A DNA stretch of 48,981 nt from JAYEHK01 sp034659475 (GTDB lineage: Bacteria > Bacillota > Syntrophomonadia > Syntrophomonadales > Syntrophomonadaceae): contig JAYEHK010000082.1 of assembly GCA_034659475.1 (NCBI GenBank), positions 1-48,981 of the forward strand. The letters are read 5' to 3'. Below are positions 1 through 8,693 of this stretch, piece by piece. Numbering within the stretch: the first letter of the stretch is position 1; each line of letters begins with the position of its first letter. The notes below the pieces were generated by a model. That model was given only the letters and a program-made list of their open reading frames with translations. It was not told where the DNA came from and searched no databases. The position numbers and the translations under genes were made by a program.

Positions 1-126
1 ACTCAAAAAGCTCGATAAAGCAAGTTGAGTTGCCAATATGGATTTAGTCTAAAAACCAGTTCTATTAGTTCTTTGAGGCTATCAGAGTATTCAGGGAATC
101 CAGGTTTTGCGGGGTGCGAAACTTAA

Positions 127-597
127 GGTATTAAACTTGCCAATGAACTCTATCCAGAGGTACTGGGTAAAAAAGTTGAGGTTATTCCTTTTGATAACAA
201 GAGTGAAAAACAGGAAGCTGCCAACGCTGTTGAAAGATTGATTAGCAGAGAAAATGTTAACGTTATTATCGGCAGTTATGGAAGTTCATTGTCTATGTCC
301 GGTGGTCCGGTCGCGCTGGATAATAAAACCGCAGTTATTGGTTGTTCGCCGACTAATCCAGCGGTAACTCTGGATAATGATTATTATTTCCGTGTTTGTT
401 TTATTGATCCGTTCCAGGGAACCGTTATGTCCAACTATGCAATTGACACCTTAGATGCAAAGACTGCTGCAATTGTACAGGATGTACAGCAGGACTATTC
501 TGTTGGACTGAGTGCGTATTTTAAAAAGGCATTTGTTAAGAGCAATGGGGAAGATTCGATTGTAGCACAGTTGAACTACAACACCGGAGATAAATAG
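127..597 (+). pseudogene. livJ: Remnant of branched-chain amino-acid ABC transporter substrate-binding protein
   Basis: The reading frame from 127 encodes GIKLANELYPEVLGKKVEV and later VNVIIGSYGSSLSMSGGPVA, typical of the N-terminal lobe of periplasmic-binding-fold Leu/Ile/Val-binding proteins. A family member is about 370-400 residues, but only about 155 remain. Upstream the same frame carries the plausible continuation SGNPGFAGCET, followed by an in-frame TAA at 124-126, and another TAA lies at 16-18. No signal peptide or start is visible. The 3' end stops at TAG 595-597, immediately before mid-gene livH sequence, so the C-terminal lobe is gone. This gene would have supplied ligand to the LivHMGF permease encoded downstream. 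It looks non-functional. An assembly error at the left edge of the window is an alternative for the 5' damage. Confidence 0.75.
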
Positions 598-599
598 CA

Positions 600-1337
600 T
601 TCTACGGAATGCTCGTTTTCACTCTGCCGTGGTATGTAGCGTTTGCCATAGCTGTTGTATTAACTACACTGCTTGGAGTCAGTATTGAAAGGACAGCGTA
701 CAGACCGCTGAGAACGTCACCGCGAATAACCGTGTTGATTTCAGCAATTGGCGTATCATTTTTGTTGCAAAATTTAGGAATAGCAGCCCTGGGCGCGCGT
801 CCAAAGCCGTTTCCAAGACCCGAAGAATTGGTGTGGAATATTCACATAGGAAACATTTCCTTTCTCTCCCTTACGGTGATCATTCCGATTGTTACCCTGG
901 TATTATTACTTGCAGTAACGTTTATGGTTAAAAAAACCAAGATGGGGATTGCCATGCGTGCTGTATCTCGTGATTTTGAAACCTCCAGCCTTATGGCTGT
1001 TGACGTTAATAAAATAGTTGGAGCGACCTTTGCAGTTGGATCTGCCCTGGCTGCAGTTGGAGGTATATTGTGGAGTCTGCAATATCCGCAGGTTGATCCA
1101 TTGATGGGCGTCTTTCCTGGATTGAAGTGCTTTATCGCTGCCGTAATGGGGGGGATTGGAAGTATTCCAGGTGCCATGATCGGTGGCTTTGTCCTAGGCT
1201 TTGTGGAAGTAATGCTGGTGGGTTTTTTCCCTGCTCTATCCGGCTATCGTGATGCTTTTGCATTTGTTATCTTAATTCTAATATTATTATTCAGACCGGG
1301 TGGAATCCTGGGTGAAAACGTTGTGGAGAAGGTGTGA
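600..1337 (+). pseudogene. livH: Branched-chain amino-acid ABC transporter permease LivH, 5'-truncated
   Basis: The frame encodes AFYGMLVF, then a run of hydrophobic helices, the LivH-type motif IERTAYRPLRTSPRITVLISAIG, and a C-terminal end with FRPGGILGE, which is typical of this permease family. About 50-55 N-terminal residues that normally hold the first helices and the INFAHGD-like segment are missing. The sequence joins directly to the truncated binding-protein gene near 590-600. An ATG at 609 could start a protein of 242 residues, but there is no SD sequence in front of it. The most economical reading is one deletion that removed the 3' part of livJ and the 5' part of livH. livM follows 3 bp downstream, so the original operon order is preserved. 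Confidence 0.75.
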
Positions 1338-1340
1338 TCA

Positions 1341-2408
1341 ATGGATGAAAGAAAGAATATAAAGGTCATTTTATCAATCATTCTTCTATTGCTTACGGCG
1401 GTTTTGATTTATTGGGCACAGGGGAATTTAAGCAGTTTTCAAATTCGAATTATGAATCTCGCCGCCATTTTTGTGGTTTTGGCTGTTAGTATGAATCTGG
1501 TTATCGGATTTACAGGAATGTTTTCTTTAGGACATTCAGGGTTTATGTGTGTTGGCGCATATACAGCTGCAATCTTAACGATATCTCCTGCAAGTAAGGA
1601 AATCATTTATTTTATGTACCCAATTCATCCGTTGTTGGCAAATGTTCAGTGGCCAGTTATTCCCGCCATTGTGCTGGCAGGTGTTTTAGCAGCCTTATTT
1701 GGTTTACTGGTTGGGATTCCGGCGTTGCGGTTGCACGATGATTATCTGGCCATTGCAACACTTGGCTTTGCCGAAATTATCAGAATTATTTTTACCAACA
1801 CGATAACCATCACCAACGGTGCCCTGGGACTAAAGAATATTCCATCTATTAAGAGTCTATGGGTGTACTGGGGTTGTGCGATTATTGCCATTATTATTTT
1901 AAAACGAATGATTAACAGTAGCTGGGGTTATGCTTTTAAAGCGATTCGTGATAATTAAATTGCTGCAGAAGCCATGGGAATCAGCATTTTTAAACATAAG
2001 TTATTGTCCTTTTCAATTGGTGCCTTTTTTGCGGGGATTGCGGGTGCATTAATGGCATTTCTTATTACGTCAGTTGACCCCACCATGTTTCGCTTTCTAT
2101 TTACTTTCCAGATTCTATTAATCGTTGTGCTGGGAGGTATGGGGAGTTTAACAGGATCTGTAATTGCAGCCGTTCTGGTGACGATTCTTATGGAAGTTCT
2201 GAGAGTTGTTGAACAACCGATGAATTTGCTTGGTCTGGTGCAGATTCCGGGGCTCCCTGGAATGAGAATGGTTATTTTTGCGCTGGGACTGGTGCTGGTG
2301 ATCCTATTCTATCGGCAGGGATTGATGGGAACACGTGAATTTAACTGGGATTGGTTACTGAATAAATGGGATTCTATCAACCATAAGAAGCGGGGGGGTG
2401 CCATATGA
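1341..2408 (+). pseudogene. livM: Branched-chain amino-acid ABC transporter permease LivM with in-frame stop
   Basis: Two segments in the same frame, 1341-1958 and 1974-2408, together make a full-length LivM of about 355 residues. The first ends FKAIRDN and a TAA at 1956-1958 interrupts it. The frame then continues IAAEAMGISIFKHKLLSFSIGAFFAGIAGAL, which is the conserved cytoplasmic loop of LivM (family form: RAIRDNEIAAEAMGI-like). A single G to T change from GAA would give the TAA. The gene is preceded by livH and overlaps livG by 4 bp (ATGA). Translation could restart at ATG 1974, but no SD is seen, so the permease is probably lost. Readthrough or a sequencing error are the alternatives. Confidence 0.8.
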
Positions 2409-3184
2409 GAGAAACAATACTATCAACAGATGAAATAACCATGCAGTTTGGCGGCCTGACCGCTGTGTCAGAATTTAAAATGGATATTATTCCAGGTCAG
2501 ATTATTGGGCTGATTGGTCCGAACGGCGCTGGTAAAACGACTGCTTTTAATATGATTACAGGGGTATATACACCTACGGTAGGTGATATTTACTTTAAAA
2601 ATCAGAAGATTACTGGCTTAAAACCAGATCAAATAGCGAAACTGGGAATCGCGCGTACATTCCAAAATATTCGGCTTTTTGAATCCATGACGGTTTTGGA
2701 AAACGTTATGATATCCAAACACCTACGTTTAAAAGCGAATGTGGTTGAGGCTGTTCTGGGACTTCCCAGGTATACCAAATCCCGAAAAAAAAGTTACGAG
2801 GAAGCGATGGAACTTCTCAAAAAAGTGCAGCTTGATGATGCTGCTGGTGAGATGGCGACTTCACTTCCATATGGAAAACAGCGGCGGTTGGAAATTGCCC
2901 GTGCGTTGGCAACGGAACCTGAATTACTTCTTTTGGATGAGCCAGCAGCAGGCATGAACCCTAACGAATCACTTGAACTAATGGATTTCATAAAACAAGT
3001 ACGTGATGAATTTGATATCAGCGTTCTGATGATTGAACATCATATGGAGGTCGTTATGGGGATCTGTGAACGCATATATGTTTTGGATTATGGTGTAAAC
3101 CTAGCACAGGGAAGTCTAGAGGATATTCAAAATGATAGCAAAGTAATAGAAGCTTATCTTGGGGCGGTGGATGAAGATGCTTAA
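2405..3184 (+). CDS. livG: Branched-chain amino-acid ABC transporter ATP-binding protein LivG
   Basis: This 259-residue ATPase has Walker A GPNGAGKTT near residue 40, a Q-loop region, the signature-like segment SLPYGKQRRLEIARALA, Walker B ELLLLDEPAAGMNP and the switch histidine in MIEHHMEVVM. The glycine-poor signature (YGKQRR in place of LSGGQ) and the AAGMNP segment after Walker B are characteristic of LivG. It would hydrolyse ATP on the cytoplasmic face of the LivHM permease. The ATG overlaps the livM stop (ATGA), and the stop overlaps livF by 14 bp, so it is translationally coupled. The ORF itself is intact although its permease partners upstream are damaged. It could still serve another permease encoded elsewhere. 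Confidence 0.93.
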   Translation: MRETILSTDEITMQFGGLTAVSEFKMDIIPGQIIGLIGPNGAGKTTAFNMITGVYTPTVGDIYFKNQKITGLKPDQIAKLGIARTFQNIRLFESMTVLENVMISKHLRLKANVVEAVLGLPRYTKSRKKSYEEAMELLKKVQLDDAAGEMATSLPYGKQRRLEIARALATEPELLLLDEPAAGMNPNESLELMDFIKQVRDEFDISVLMIEHHMEVVMGICERIYVLDYGVNLAQGSLEDIQNDSKVIEAYLGAVDEDA

Positions 3185-3884
3185 ACTAGAAAACCTTGAG
3201 GCTTTTTACGGTGGAATTCATGCGTTAAAAGGGATTTCTATGGAGGTACCTGAAAATAAGATTGTTACCCTGGTCGGAGCTAATGGGGCAGGTAAGAGTA
3301 CAACCCTGCGGTCTATCTCTAATCTTGTTCCGCCGAGATCAGGAAGAGTATTTTTTCAGGGAGAAGATATTACCAACAAAAAAACGGTAGACATTGTTCG
3401 TAAAGGCGTTACGCTGGTTCCCGAAGGTAGACGCATATTTGCTAATCTAACGGTTGTAGAAAACATAACAATGGGAGCCTATCCCAGAAAAGACAAAGAA
3501 GAAATCAAAAAAGATAAAGAAAGAATGTACGATATTTTTCCCCGTCTTCGAGAAAGGGAATGGCAGGTTGCAGGAACGCTTTCCGGAGGCGAACAGCAGA
3601 TGCTGGCGATCGCTAGGGCGCTAATGTCCAGGCCGCGTTTATTGATGATGGATGAACCTTCTCTTGGACTGGCTCCTTTGCTGGTTAAAGAAGTATTTCG
3701 AGTCATCAAAGAAATTCATCAGCAGGGAATGACCATTTTGCTTATTGAGCAAAATGCAACGGCTGCACTGCAGATTGCAGATTACGGATATGTTATGGAA
3801 ACCGGAAAGATAGTTTTGGAAGGTCCGGGAAAAGAACTGGCTAATAATCCCGAAGTTCGTAAAGCATATCTGGGAAAGGCCTAA
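3171..3884 (+). CDS. livF: Branched-chain amino-acid ABC transporter ATP-binding protein LivF
   Basis: LivF is the second ATPase of the LivHMGF transporter, about 237 residues. Visible motifs are Walker A GANGAGKST, the LivF-type segment LVPEGRRIFANLTVVENI, signature LSGGEQQMLAIARALM, Walker B LLMMDEPSLGLAP and LLIEQNA with the switch region. A longer reading from TTG 3159 is possible, but the ATG at 3171, giving MKMLKLENLEAFYGGIHAL, matches the family start and sits just after a purine-rich GGGGCGGTGG stretch inside the livG end. The gene closes the operon and is followed 54 bp later by a strong terminator. It appears intact. Confidence 0.93.
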   Translation: MKMLKLENLEAFYGGIHALKGISMEVPENKIVTLVGANGAGKSTTLRSISNLVPPRSGRVFFQGEDITNKKTVDIVRKGVTLVPEGRRIFANLTVVENITMGAYPRKDKEEIKKDKERMYDIFPRLREREWQVAGTLSGGEQQMLAIARALMSRPRLLMMDEPSLGLAPLLVKEVFRVIKEIHQQGMTILLIEQNATAALQIADYGYVMETGKIVLEGPGKELANNPEVRKAYLGKA

Positions 3885-3937
3885 GCATCGAGAATTAGGA
3901 AATAAAAAGTGGTGTTTTTTTAAAATTTAATAAAAGT

Positions 3938-3973
3938 AGGCGTGTTTGAATCTAATTCGGACACGCCTTTTTT
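3938..3973 (+). terminator. Rho-independent terminator of the liv operon
   Basis: A 14-bp stem with two G-U pairs (AGGCGTGTTTGAAT against ATTCGGACACGCCT), a 2-3 base loop and a run of T follows livF. Confidence 0.9.
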
Positions 3974-3975
3974 AT

Positions 3976-4599
3976 TAACTGGTTACTCTTGAAAAAGTCG
4001 AATACTTGCTTTCAGGTTATGCATGGATAACTAATTAGTCACCCTGAATTTTAGCACAAGTCAGAATATTACAATAATTATTACGTAAGTATAAATCTTT
4101 TAATAAAGTATTATAATTAAAATAATTGTATAAATAAATAATTTGTTGTACAAAAAACTAAGATGGTATAATATTATGTCGTAGGGAATAAAAATACGCA
4201 CAATAATAAGGTATCGTTTATACATTGCAAATTAATAGATAAGCGATGGCAATACTGGACTGTATTAAAGTAATCATTATTTTTGGATTTGCACAGAAAA
4301 TATTCATCACTGCACATTAATCTAATCGCAATTATCGTGCCAATGTGAGACGAACATTGTGAAAAATATGGCAATATTATTAATAAACTTGATATGCAGG
4401 TAATTGAGATAGTTGATAATAAAAAAAATTACGGATTCCTATTTTGTAAAAAGACATGAGTGGAGTAAAGCTTATCGCTTAAAAGCTAGAATGGGACAAT
4501 AAAATGTAGCGTTTTTGAACAGGGTGTATCAATTTGGATCGGGATGTTAAAAAGTAATTAGGCCTAATGGGCTTAATATATTGAAAGGAGTGTTTTGAA
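3976..4599. other. Long AT-rich intergenic region before the first thiolase
   Basis: About 620 bases with no convincing gene. Short ORFs on both strands lack SD sequences and resemble no protein I recognise. A sigma-A-like promoter is visible at 4143-4172, more than 400 bases upstream of the thiolase start. No GG-N10-GC sigma-54 element was found here by eye, in contrast to the region before the second thiolase. Confidence 0.5.
4143..4172 (+). promoter_or_regulatory. Candidate sigma-A promoter
   Basis: TTGTTG (4143-4148), an 18-base spacer and a perfect TATAAT (4167-4172). It points towards the thiolase at 4600 but lies about 430 bases away, so it would give a long leader or serve an unseen small RNA. 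Confidence 0.4.
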
Positions 4600-5805
4600 T
4601 TGAACGAAGTCGTAATTGTAAGCTTATGTAGAACAGCTGTAGGAAAGTTCCTGGGTGGTTTAAAAGACATGCCTGCAAAGGACATGGCTGTTACAGTCGG
4701 AAAAGAAGCTATAAACAGGGCGGGGGTTCCTGCGGAAATCATTGATGAAATCGTAATGGGTGAAGTATACCAACACATGCAGAATTCTTTACCTGCACGT
4801 ATTGTTGGATTGGCCTGTGGGTTATCGGAACGCAGCGGTGCAATGGTTGTTAATCAGAACTGTACATCAGCTATGAGGGCATTGGAAATCGCAGCAAGAA
4901 ATATACAGGTTGGAGTAACGGAAATTGCTTTGGTCGTGGGTGTGGAAAACATGACCCAGGCTCCCTATATGGTTCCCAGTGCAAGATCTGGTGCCAGAAT
5001 GGGAGATGTAAAAATGATTGATGCTTTAACGCATGACGCACTGGTTGATTCCTTAGTGCCCGGACACATGGGAATGACAGCTGAAAACATTGCTGCCATG
5101 TATAATATTACCCGTGAGCAGTGTGATGAATTGGCTGTAATGAGTCATGGTCGTGCAATCAACGCCATAGATAACGGCTACTTTAAAAAAGAAATCGTTC
5201 CCCTTGAAGTGAAGGGTAAAAAAGGGAAGGTAACCATATTTGATACGGACGAACATCCGATTCGTGGCGCGAGCATGGAGAGTGTCAGCAAACTGAGACC
5301 TGCCTTTAAACCCGATGGTGGGGTTGTTACCGCAGCCAATGCTTCTGGAATCAATGATGGTGCATCAGCAGCCATAGTAATGTCCAAAAAGAAAGCAGCG
5401 GAACTGGGACTTACTCCAATTCTGAAGCTTATTGAAATTGGTGGTATGGGTGTAGATCCTAAGGTTATGGGTCTTGGACCTGCAGAAGCCATTCCTAAGG
5501 TTTTGAGCAGATCTCCCTGGAAGTTTGAAGATGTAGACTACTGGGAAATCAATGAAGCGTTTGCACCCCAGTTCCTGGGTTGTAAGATTCGCCTGAAACA
5601 AAACTATGATATAGACCTTTCCATGGATAAAGTGAATCATCATGGTTCTGGAATTGCACTGGGCCATCCAATTGGCAGCACCGGATTGAGAATTATTGTT
5701 ACCATGTACCATGAAATGGAAAGATTGGGTCTCAGAACGGGTGGCGCATCTCTGTGCGTAGGAACTGGCCCGGCTATGGCTTCCTTATGGACAAGAGACA
5801 TATAA
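4600..5805 (+). CDS. Thiolase family protein (acetyl-CoA/3-ketoacyl-CoA acyltransferase), copy 1
   Basis: A 401-residue thiolase. The nucleophile is Cys88 in NQNCTSAMRALE, the active-site His356 lies in ALGHPIGSTG and the second Cys386 in LCVGTGPAMA; the NEAF motif is present as INEAFAPQF. It would cleave a 3-ketoacyl-CoA with CoA, or condense two acyl-CoAs, in the cytoplasm. The start is TTG at 4600, with AAAGGAG nine bases upstream. NQNC(T/A)S, shared with the copy at 7425, differs from NKVCGSG of the classical thiolase at 39493, so copies 1 and 2 form their own subgroup and may take a different chain length or a branched substrate. An acyl-CoA dehydrogenase gene follows 70 bp downstream, as in a beta-oxidation module. 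Confidence 0.92.
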   Translation: MNEVVIVSLCRTAVGKFLGGLKDMPAKDMAVTVGKEAINRAGVPAEIIDEIVMGEVYQHMQNSLPARIVGLACGLSERSGAMVVNQNCTSAMRALEIAARNIQVGVTEIALVVGVENMTQAPYMVPSARSGARMGDVKMIDALTHDALVDSLVPGHMGMTAENIAAMYNITREQCDELAVMSHGRAINAIDNGYFKKEIVPLEVKGKKGKVTIFDTDEHPIRGASMESVSKLRPAFKPDGGVVTAANASGINDGASAAIVMSKKKAAELGLTPILKLIEIGGMGVDPKVMGLGPAEAIPKVLSRSPWKFEDVDYWEINEAFAPQFLGCKIRLKQNYDIDLSMDKVNHHGSGIALGHPIGSTGLRIIVTMYHEMERLGLRTGGASLCVGTGPAMASLWTRDI

Positions 5806-5875
5806 CAGACATAAACATATTGAGAGTGGAATGGGTGTTTAGAGAAATTTTTAGCAACATAGGGGGTTATATAAG

Positions 5876-7030
5876 ATGGATTTACGTTTAACTGAAGAAC
5901 AAGAAATGATCAGGCAGATGGCTGCTGATTTTGCTGCAAACGAAATTGCTCCTAATGCTATAGAATGGGATAAAGCCGATGAAGTACCATTTGATACGAT
6001 TGCAAAAATGCAGGAATTAGGCCTTATGACAATTGGTGTTCCTACAGAGTATGGTGGAGATGGCCTGGATTGGTTGTCTAAGTATCTGGTTGTTGAAGAA
6101 ATTGGTGGCGGCGATGCAGGACTGGGAACCATGATCGTTGCTTCTGCGCTGCTTGGAACTGATCCCATCGTAGTTGGTGCAAATGACGAACAGAAAAAAT
6201 GGTGGTGTGGACGTATGTTGGAAGGTGCAGTAGCTGGATTCTGCCTGACAGAACCCGGTGCTGGTTCTGACGCTCTGGGTATGGCAACAAAGTGTGTGAA
6301 AGATGGCGATGACTGGATCCTTAATGGCACCAAGCAATTTATCACCAATGGAGGATTTGCCAAACAGTTCAGCGTATTTGCAACCACGGACAAAAAACTG
6401 AGTAACAAAGGAATCACAGCTTTCATGGTAGACAGAGATATTCCGGGAGTTTCCATCGGTAACAAGGAAGACAAACTTGGAATCAGAAGCACAAGTACAA
6501 CCCAGGTTATTTTTGAAGATGTAAGAGTTCCTGATTGGATGTGCCTGGGCGGAGCAGGCGGAGGAACGCCAATCCTGATGGAAACCCTTGACCTTTCACG
6601 TACAGCTATTGCTGCGCTGGCAACAGGTATTGCGCAGGCTGCATTAACGGCTGCCATTGATTATGCGAATGAAAGACAGCAGTTTGGGAAACCAATCTCT
6701 AGTTTCCAGGCTGTTTCCTTTATGCTTGCTGATATGGCAACTGCAGTAGAAACTTCGCGCTTACTCTATCATAAGGCTGCTTGGTTACAGGATAATGGAC
6801 TGCCCTTCAAATTGACTTCCAACATGGCGAAGATGTATGCTGCTGATAGCGCTATGAAAGTTAGTACCGATGCGATTCAGGTCTTTGGCGGATATGGTTA
6901 CACCAAAGAATATCCGGTCGAAAAATATATGCGTGATGCTAAAATTATGCAGATTTTCGAAGGCACGACTCAGGTTCAGAGAATGGTCATTGGTAAGTAT
7001 CTTGCTAAAGGTGGATATTCAGCTTACTAA
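5876..7030 (+). CDS. Acyl-CoA dehydrogenase, copy 1
   Basis: A 384-residue FAD-dependent acyl-CoA dehydrogenase that would form the 2,3-enoyl-CoA and pass electrons to ETF. Visible: N-terminal helical domain LTEEQEMIRQMAADFA, the FAD/substrate loop CLTEPGAGSDA, NGTKQFITNGG, the DKLGIRSTSTTQVIFEDVRVP strand, ERQQFGKPI and VFGGYGYTKEYPVEKYMRDAKI. The catalytic base is Glu362 in QIFEGTTQ, the position used by short-chain enzymes (butyryl-CoA or glutaryl type) and not the helix-G position of isovaleryl-CoA dehydrogenase. The ATG follows AGGGGG. It pairs with the thiolase just upstream, and both are duplicated at 7425-9851. A strong terminator follows. GGAGGGTP replaces the more usual GxGKGxxI turn, so subtle functional divergence from copy 2 is possible. 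Confidence 0.94.
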   Translation: MDLRLTEEQEMIRQMAADFAANEIAPNAIEWDKADEVPFDTIAKMQELGLMTIGVPTEYGGDGLDWLSKYLVVEEIGGGDAGLGTMIVASALLGTDPIVVGANDEQKKWWCGRMLEGAVAGFCLTEPGAGSDALGMATKCVKDGDDWILNGTKQFITNGGFAKQFSVFATTDKKLSNKGITAFMVDRDIPGVSIGNKEDKLGIRSTSTTQVIFEDVRVPDWMCLGGAGGGTPILMETLDLSRTAIAALATGIAQAALTAAIDYANERQQFGKPISSFQAVSFMLADMATAVETSRLLYHKAAWLQDNGLPFKLTSNMAKMYAADSAMKVSTDAIQVFGGYGYTKEYPVEKYMRDAKIMQIFEGTTQVQRMVIGKYLAKGGYSAY

Positions 7031-7044
7031 ATGCTCATATAGGT

Positions 7045-7084
7045 AAAAAAGTAAAGTCGGGGGTTTCCCCGGCTTTACTTTTTT
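7045..7084 (+). terminator. Strong bidirectional terminator after thiolase/dehydrogenase pair 1
   Basis: A 17-bp stem with a single G-U pair, flanked by A-run and T-run, with a GTTT loop. It separates the first pair from the separately promoted second pair. Confidence 0.93.
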
Positions 7085-7200
7085 CTGAACACTGTTTCAA
7101 AATAAACCATTGCATCAAAATGATACGATAGCAAAATGCGATATAATTACCCAGATATATAGAAGTTATTTAAAAAATGTGTCGAAAAGATACAACGAAT

Positions 7201-7255
7201 GTTAACGTAATTAAAGTTTAAGGAAACTTTAATACTAAACAAAAAACGCGTTAAC
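7201..7255. promoter_or_regulatory. Nested inverted repeats, candidate enhancer site
   Basis: A perfect 10-bp dyad, ATTAAAGTTT (7210-7219) and AAACTTTAAT (7224-7233), is enclosed by GTTAACG (7201-7207) and CGTTAAC (7249-7255). It lies 40-95 bp upstream of the sigma-54 core promoter, where an enhancer-binding protein such as the one encoded at 10066 would be expected to bind. The assignment to that regulator is inference. Confidence 0.5.
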
Positions 7256-7293
7256 CCTTTTGTAGTGCGCATTTGATTATGAAAGTGAAAAAA

Positions 7294-7310
7294 TTGGCAT
7301 GCATCTTGCA
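7294..7310 (+). promoter_or_regulatory. Sigma-54 (RpoN) -24/-12 promoter before the second thiolase
   Basis: TTGGCATG CATC TTGCA: the -24 GG is at 7296-7297 and the -12 GC at 7308-7309, exactly 10 bases apart, and all core positions but one agree with TGGCACG-N4-TTGCW. The thiolase start is about 115 bases downstream. A sigma-54 activator gene is encoded downstream at 10066. Confidence 0.85.
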
Positions 7311-7424
7311 ATATATAAAGTTAAGATATTATGGGAACAGAAGGTTAGAATTCAAGAAGATGCCGAGAGAAAACGTATCTTTTCCGTAAGATCAGAGGTT
7401 TATAATATGGAAGGAGTGTCGTAA

Positions 7425-8627
7425 ATGATACACGAAGTGGTAATGGTAAGCGCATGTAGAACAGCTATTGGAAAGTTCCTGGGACAGTTTAAAGATGTAG
7501 GTGGCGTAGAGATGGCTACCACTGCAGGGAAGGAAGCTATTAAAAGATCTGGAGTAGATCCTGCTATTATTAATGAAATCGTGATGGGTGAGGTTTTCCA
7601 GGGAACGCAGGGATCGTTGCCGGCTAGACAGGTTGGTTTAGCATGCGGATTACCTCATTCAAGTGGAGCCTGCGTTGTTAACCAGAACTGTGCATCGGGA
7701 ATGCGTGCAATTGATATTGCCAGCAGTAATATTGCACTGGGCAAGAATGATATTGCTCTGGTCGTTGGAGTTGAATGTATGACCAGTGCACCATATCTGA
7801 TTCCAAAAGCAAGAATGGGTTATAGAATGAACCAGGGAACTATTGAAGACTCGATGATACATGATGGTTTGTTTGATTCACTGGTACCGGGTCATATGGG
7901 TATTACTGCAGAAAATGTTGCGGAAAAATACGGAATCACTCGTGAAGAATGTGATACGTTAGCTCTTGAAGGCCATAAAAAAGCTGTTAATGCTGTAGAT
8001 ACTGGCATTTTTGATCGTGAAATTGTACCTGTAGTTCTGAAGACTAAAAAGGGTGAAGTCACAATTACGAAAGATGAACATCCATTAAGAGGCACTGATA
8101 TGGAGAAAATGGGTAAATTGAGACCTGCATTCAAAAAAGACGGTGTGGTAACAGCTGCGAATGCTTCTGGCATAAATGATGCTGCTGCTGCGGTTGTTCT
8201 TATGTCCAAAGAAAAAGCAGAGGAGTTAGGACTTAAGCCTATAATGAGACTATTAGGCATATGCACTGAAGGCGTGGATCCTAAATACATGGGGCTGGGA
8301 CCTGCTGTTGCTATTCCTAAAGTTCTAAAACAGACCGGACTGAAATATGAAGATATTGAATACTGGGAAATTAATGAAGCGTTTGCACCGCAATTCTTGG
8401 GTTGTGAAAGAATGCTGAAAGAAGAGCATGGAATCACTATGGACATGAGCAAAGTTAACCATAATGGTTCAGGGATTGCGTTGGGCCATCCGGTTGGATG
8501 TACTGGTGTTCGTATTATTGTTTCTCTGTATTATGAAATGGAACGGTTGGGACTTAATGTTGGCGGTGCTTCTCTATGTGTTGGCGGTGGACCGGCAATG
8601 GCTTCTTTGTGGACGAGAGAAATCTAA
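7425..8627 (+). CDS. Thiolase family protein, copy 2
   Basis: A 400-residue thiolase, clearly paralogous to the protein at 4600 along its whole length. The nucleophile is Cys89 in NQNCASGMRAID, with His355 in ALGHPVGCTG, Cys385 in LCVGGGPAMA and INEAFAPQF. It is predicted to carry out thiolytic cleavage or condensation of acyl-CoAs in the cytoplasm. ATG 7425 has GGAAGGAG at a good distance. Unlike copy 1 it sits behind a near-consensus sigma-54 promoter at 7294-7310, so it should be inducible through an RpoN activator. An acyl-CoA dehydrogenase follows 66 bp downstream and is probably co-transcribed. The DNA sequence has diverged at many third positions, so the duplication is not recent. Confidence 0.93.
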   Translation: MIHEVVMVSACRTAIGKFLGQFKDVGGVEMATTAGKEAIKRSGVDPAIINEIVMGEVFQGTQGSLPARQVGLACGLPHSSGACVVNQNCASGMRAIDIASSNIALGKNDIALVVGVECMTSAPYLIPKARMGYRMNQGTIEDSMIHDGLFDSLVPGHMGITAENVAEKYGITREECDTLALEGHKKAVNAVDTGIFDREIVPVVLKTKKGEVTITKDEHPLRGTDMEKMGKLRPAFKKDGVVTAANASGINDAAAAVVLMSKEKAEELGLKPIMRLLGICTEGVDPKYMGLGPAVAIPKVLKQTGLKYEDIEYWEINEAFAPQFLGCERMLKEEHGITMDMSKVNHNGSGIALGHPVGCTGVRIIVSLYYEMERLGLNVGGASLCVGGGPAMASLWTREI

Positions 8628-8693
8628 GTGCGGATAACAAATCTCACAGAGCGAATGTAGCTTAAATACAAATAATTTGCAGGAGGGAATAAC

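Noticed and set aside
598..615. Small perfect palindrome AGCATTC-TACG-GAATGCT at the livJ/livH junction
   Set aside because: It reads in frame as LivH residues (AFYGML), so it is most simply native coding sequence and not a mobile-element scar.
4174..4374. 66-codon minus-strand ORF in the long gap
   Set aside because: No SD, Cys/Ser-rich low-quality composition and no family likeness; it overlaps a plus-strand promoter-like sequence.
4000..4599. Sigma-54 promoter before thiolase copy 1
   Set aside because: TGGCA motifs occur but none has GC ten bases after the GG.
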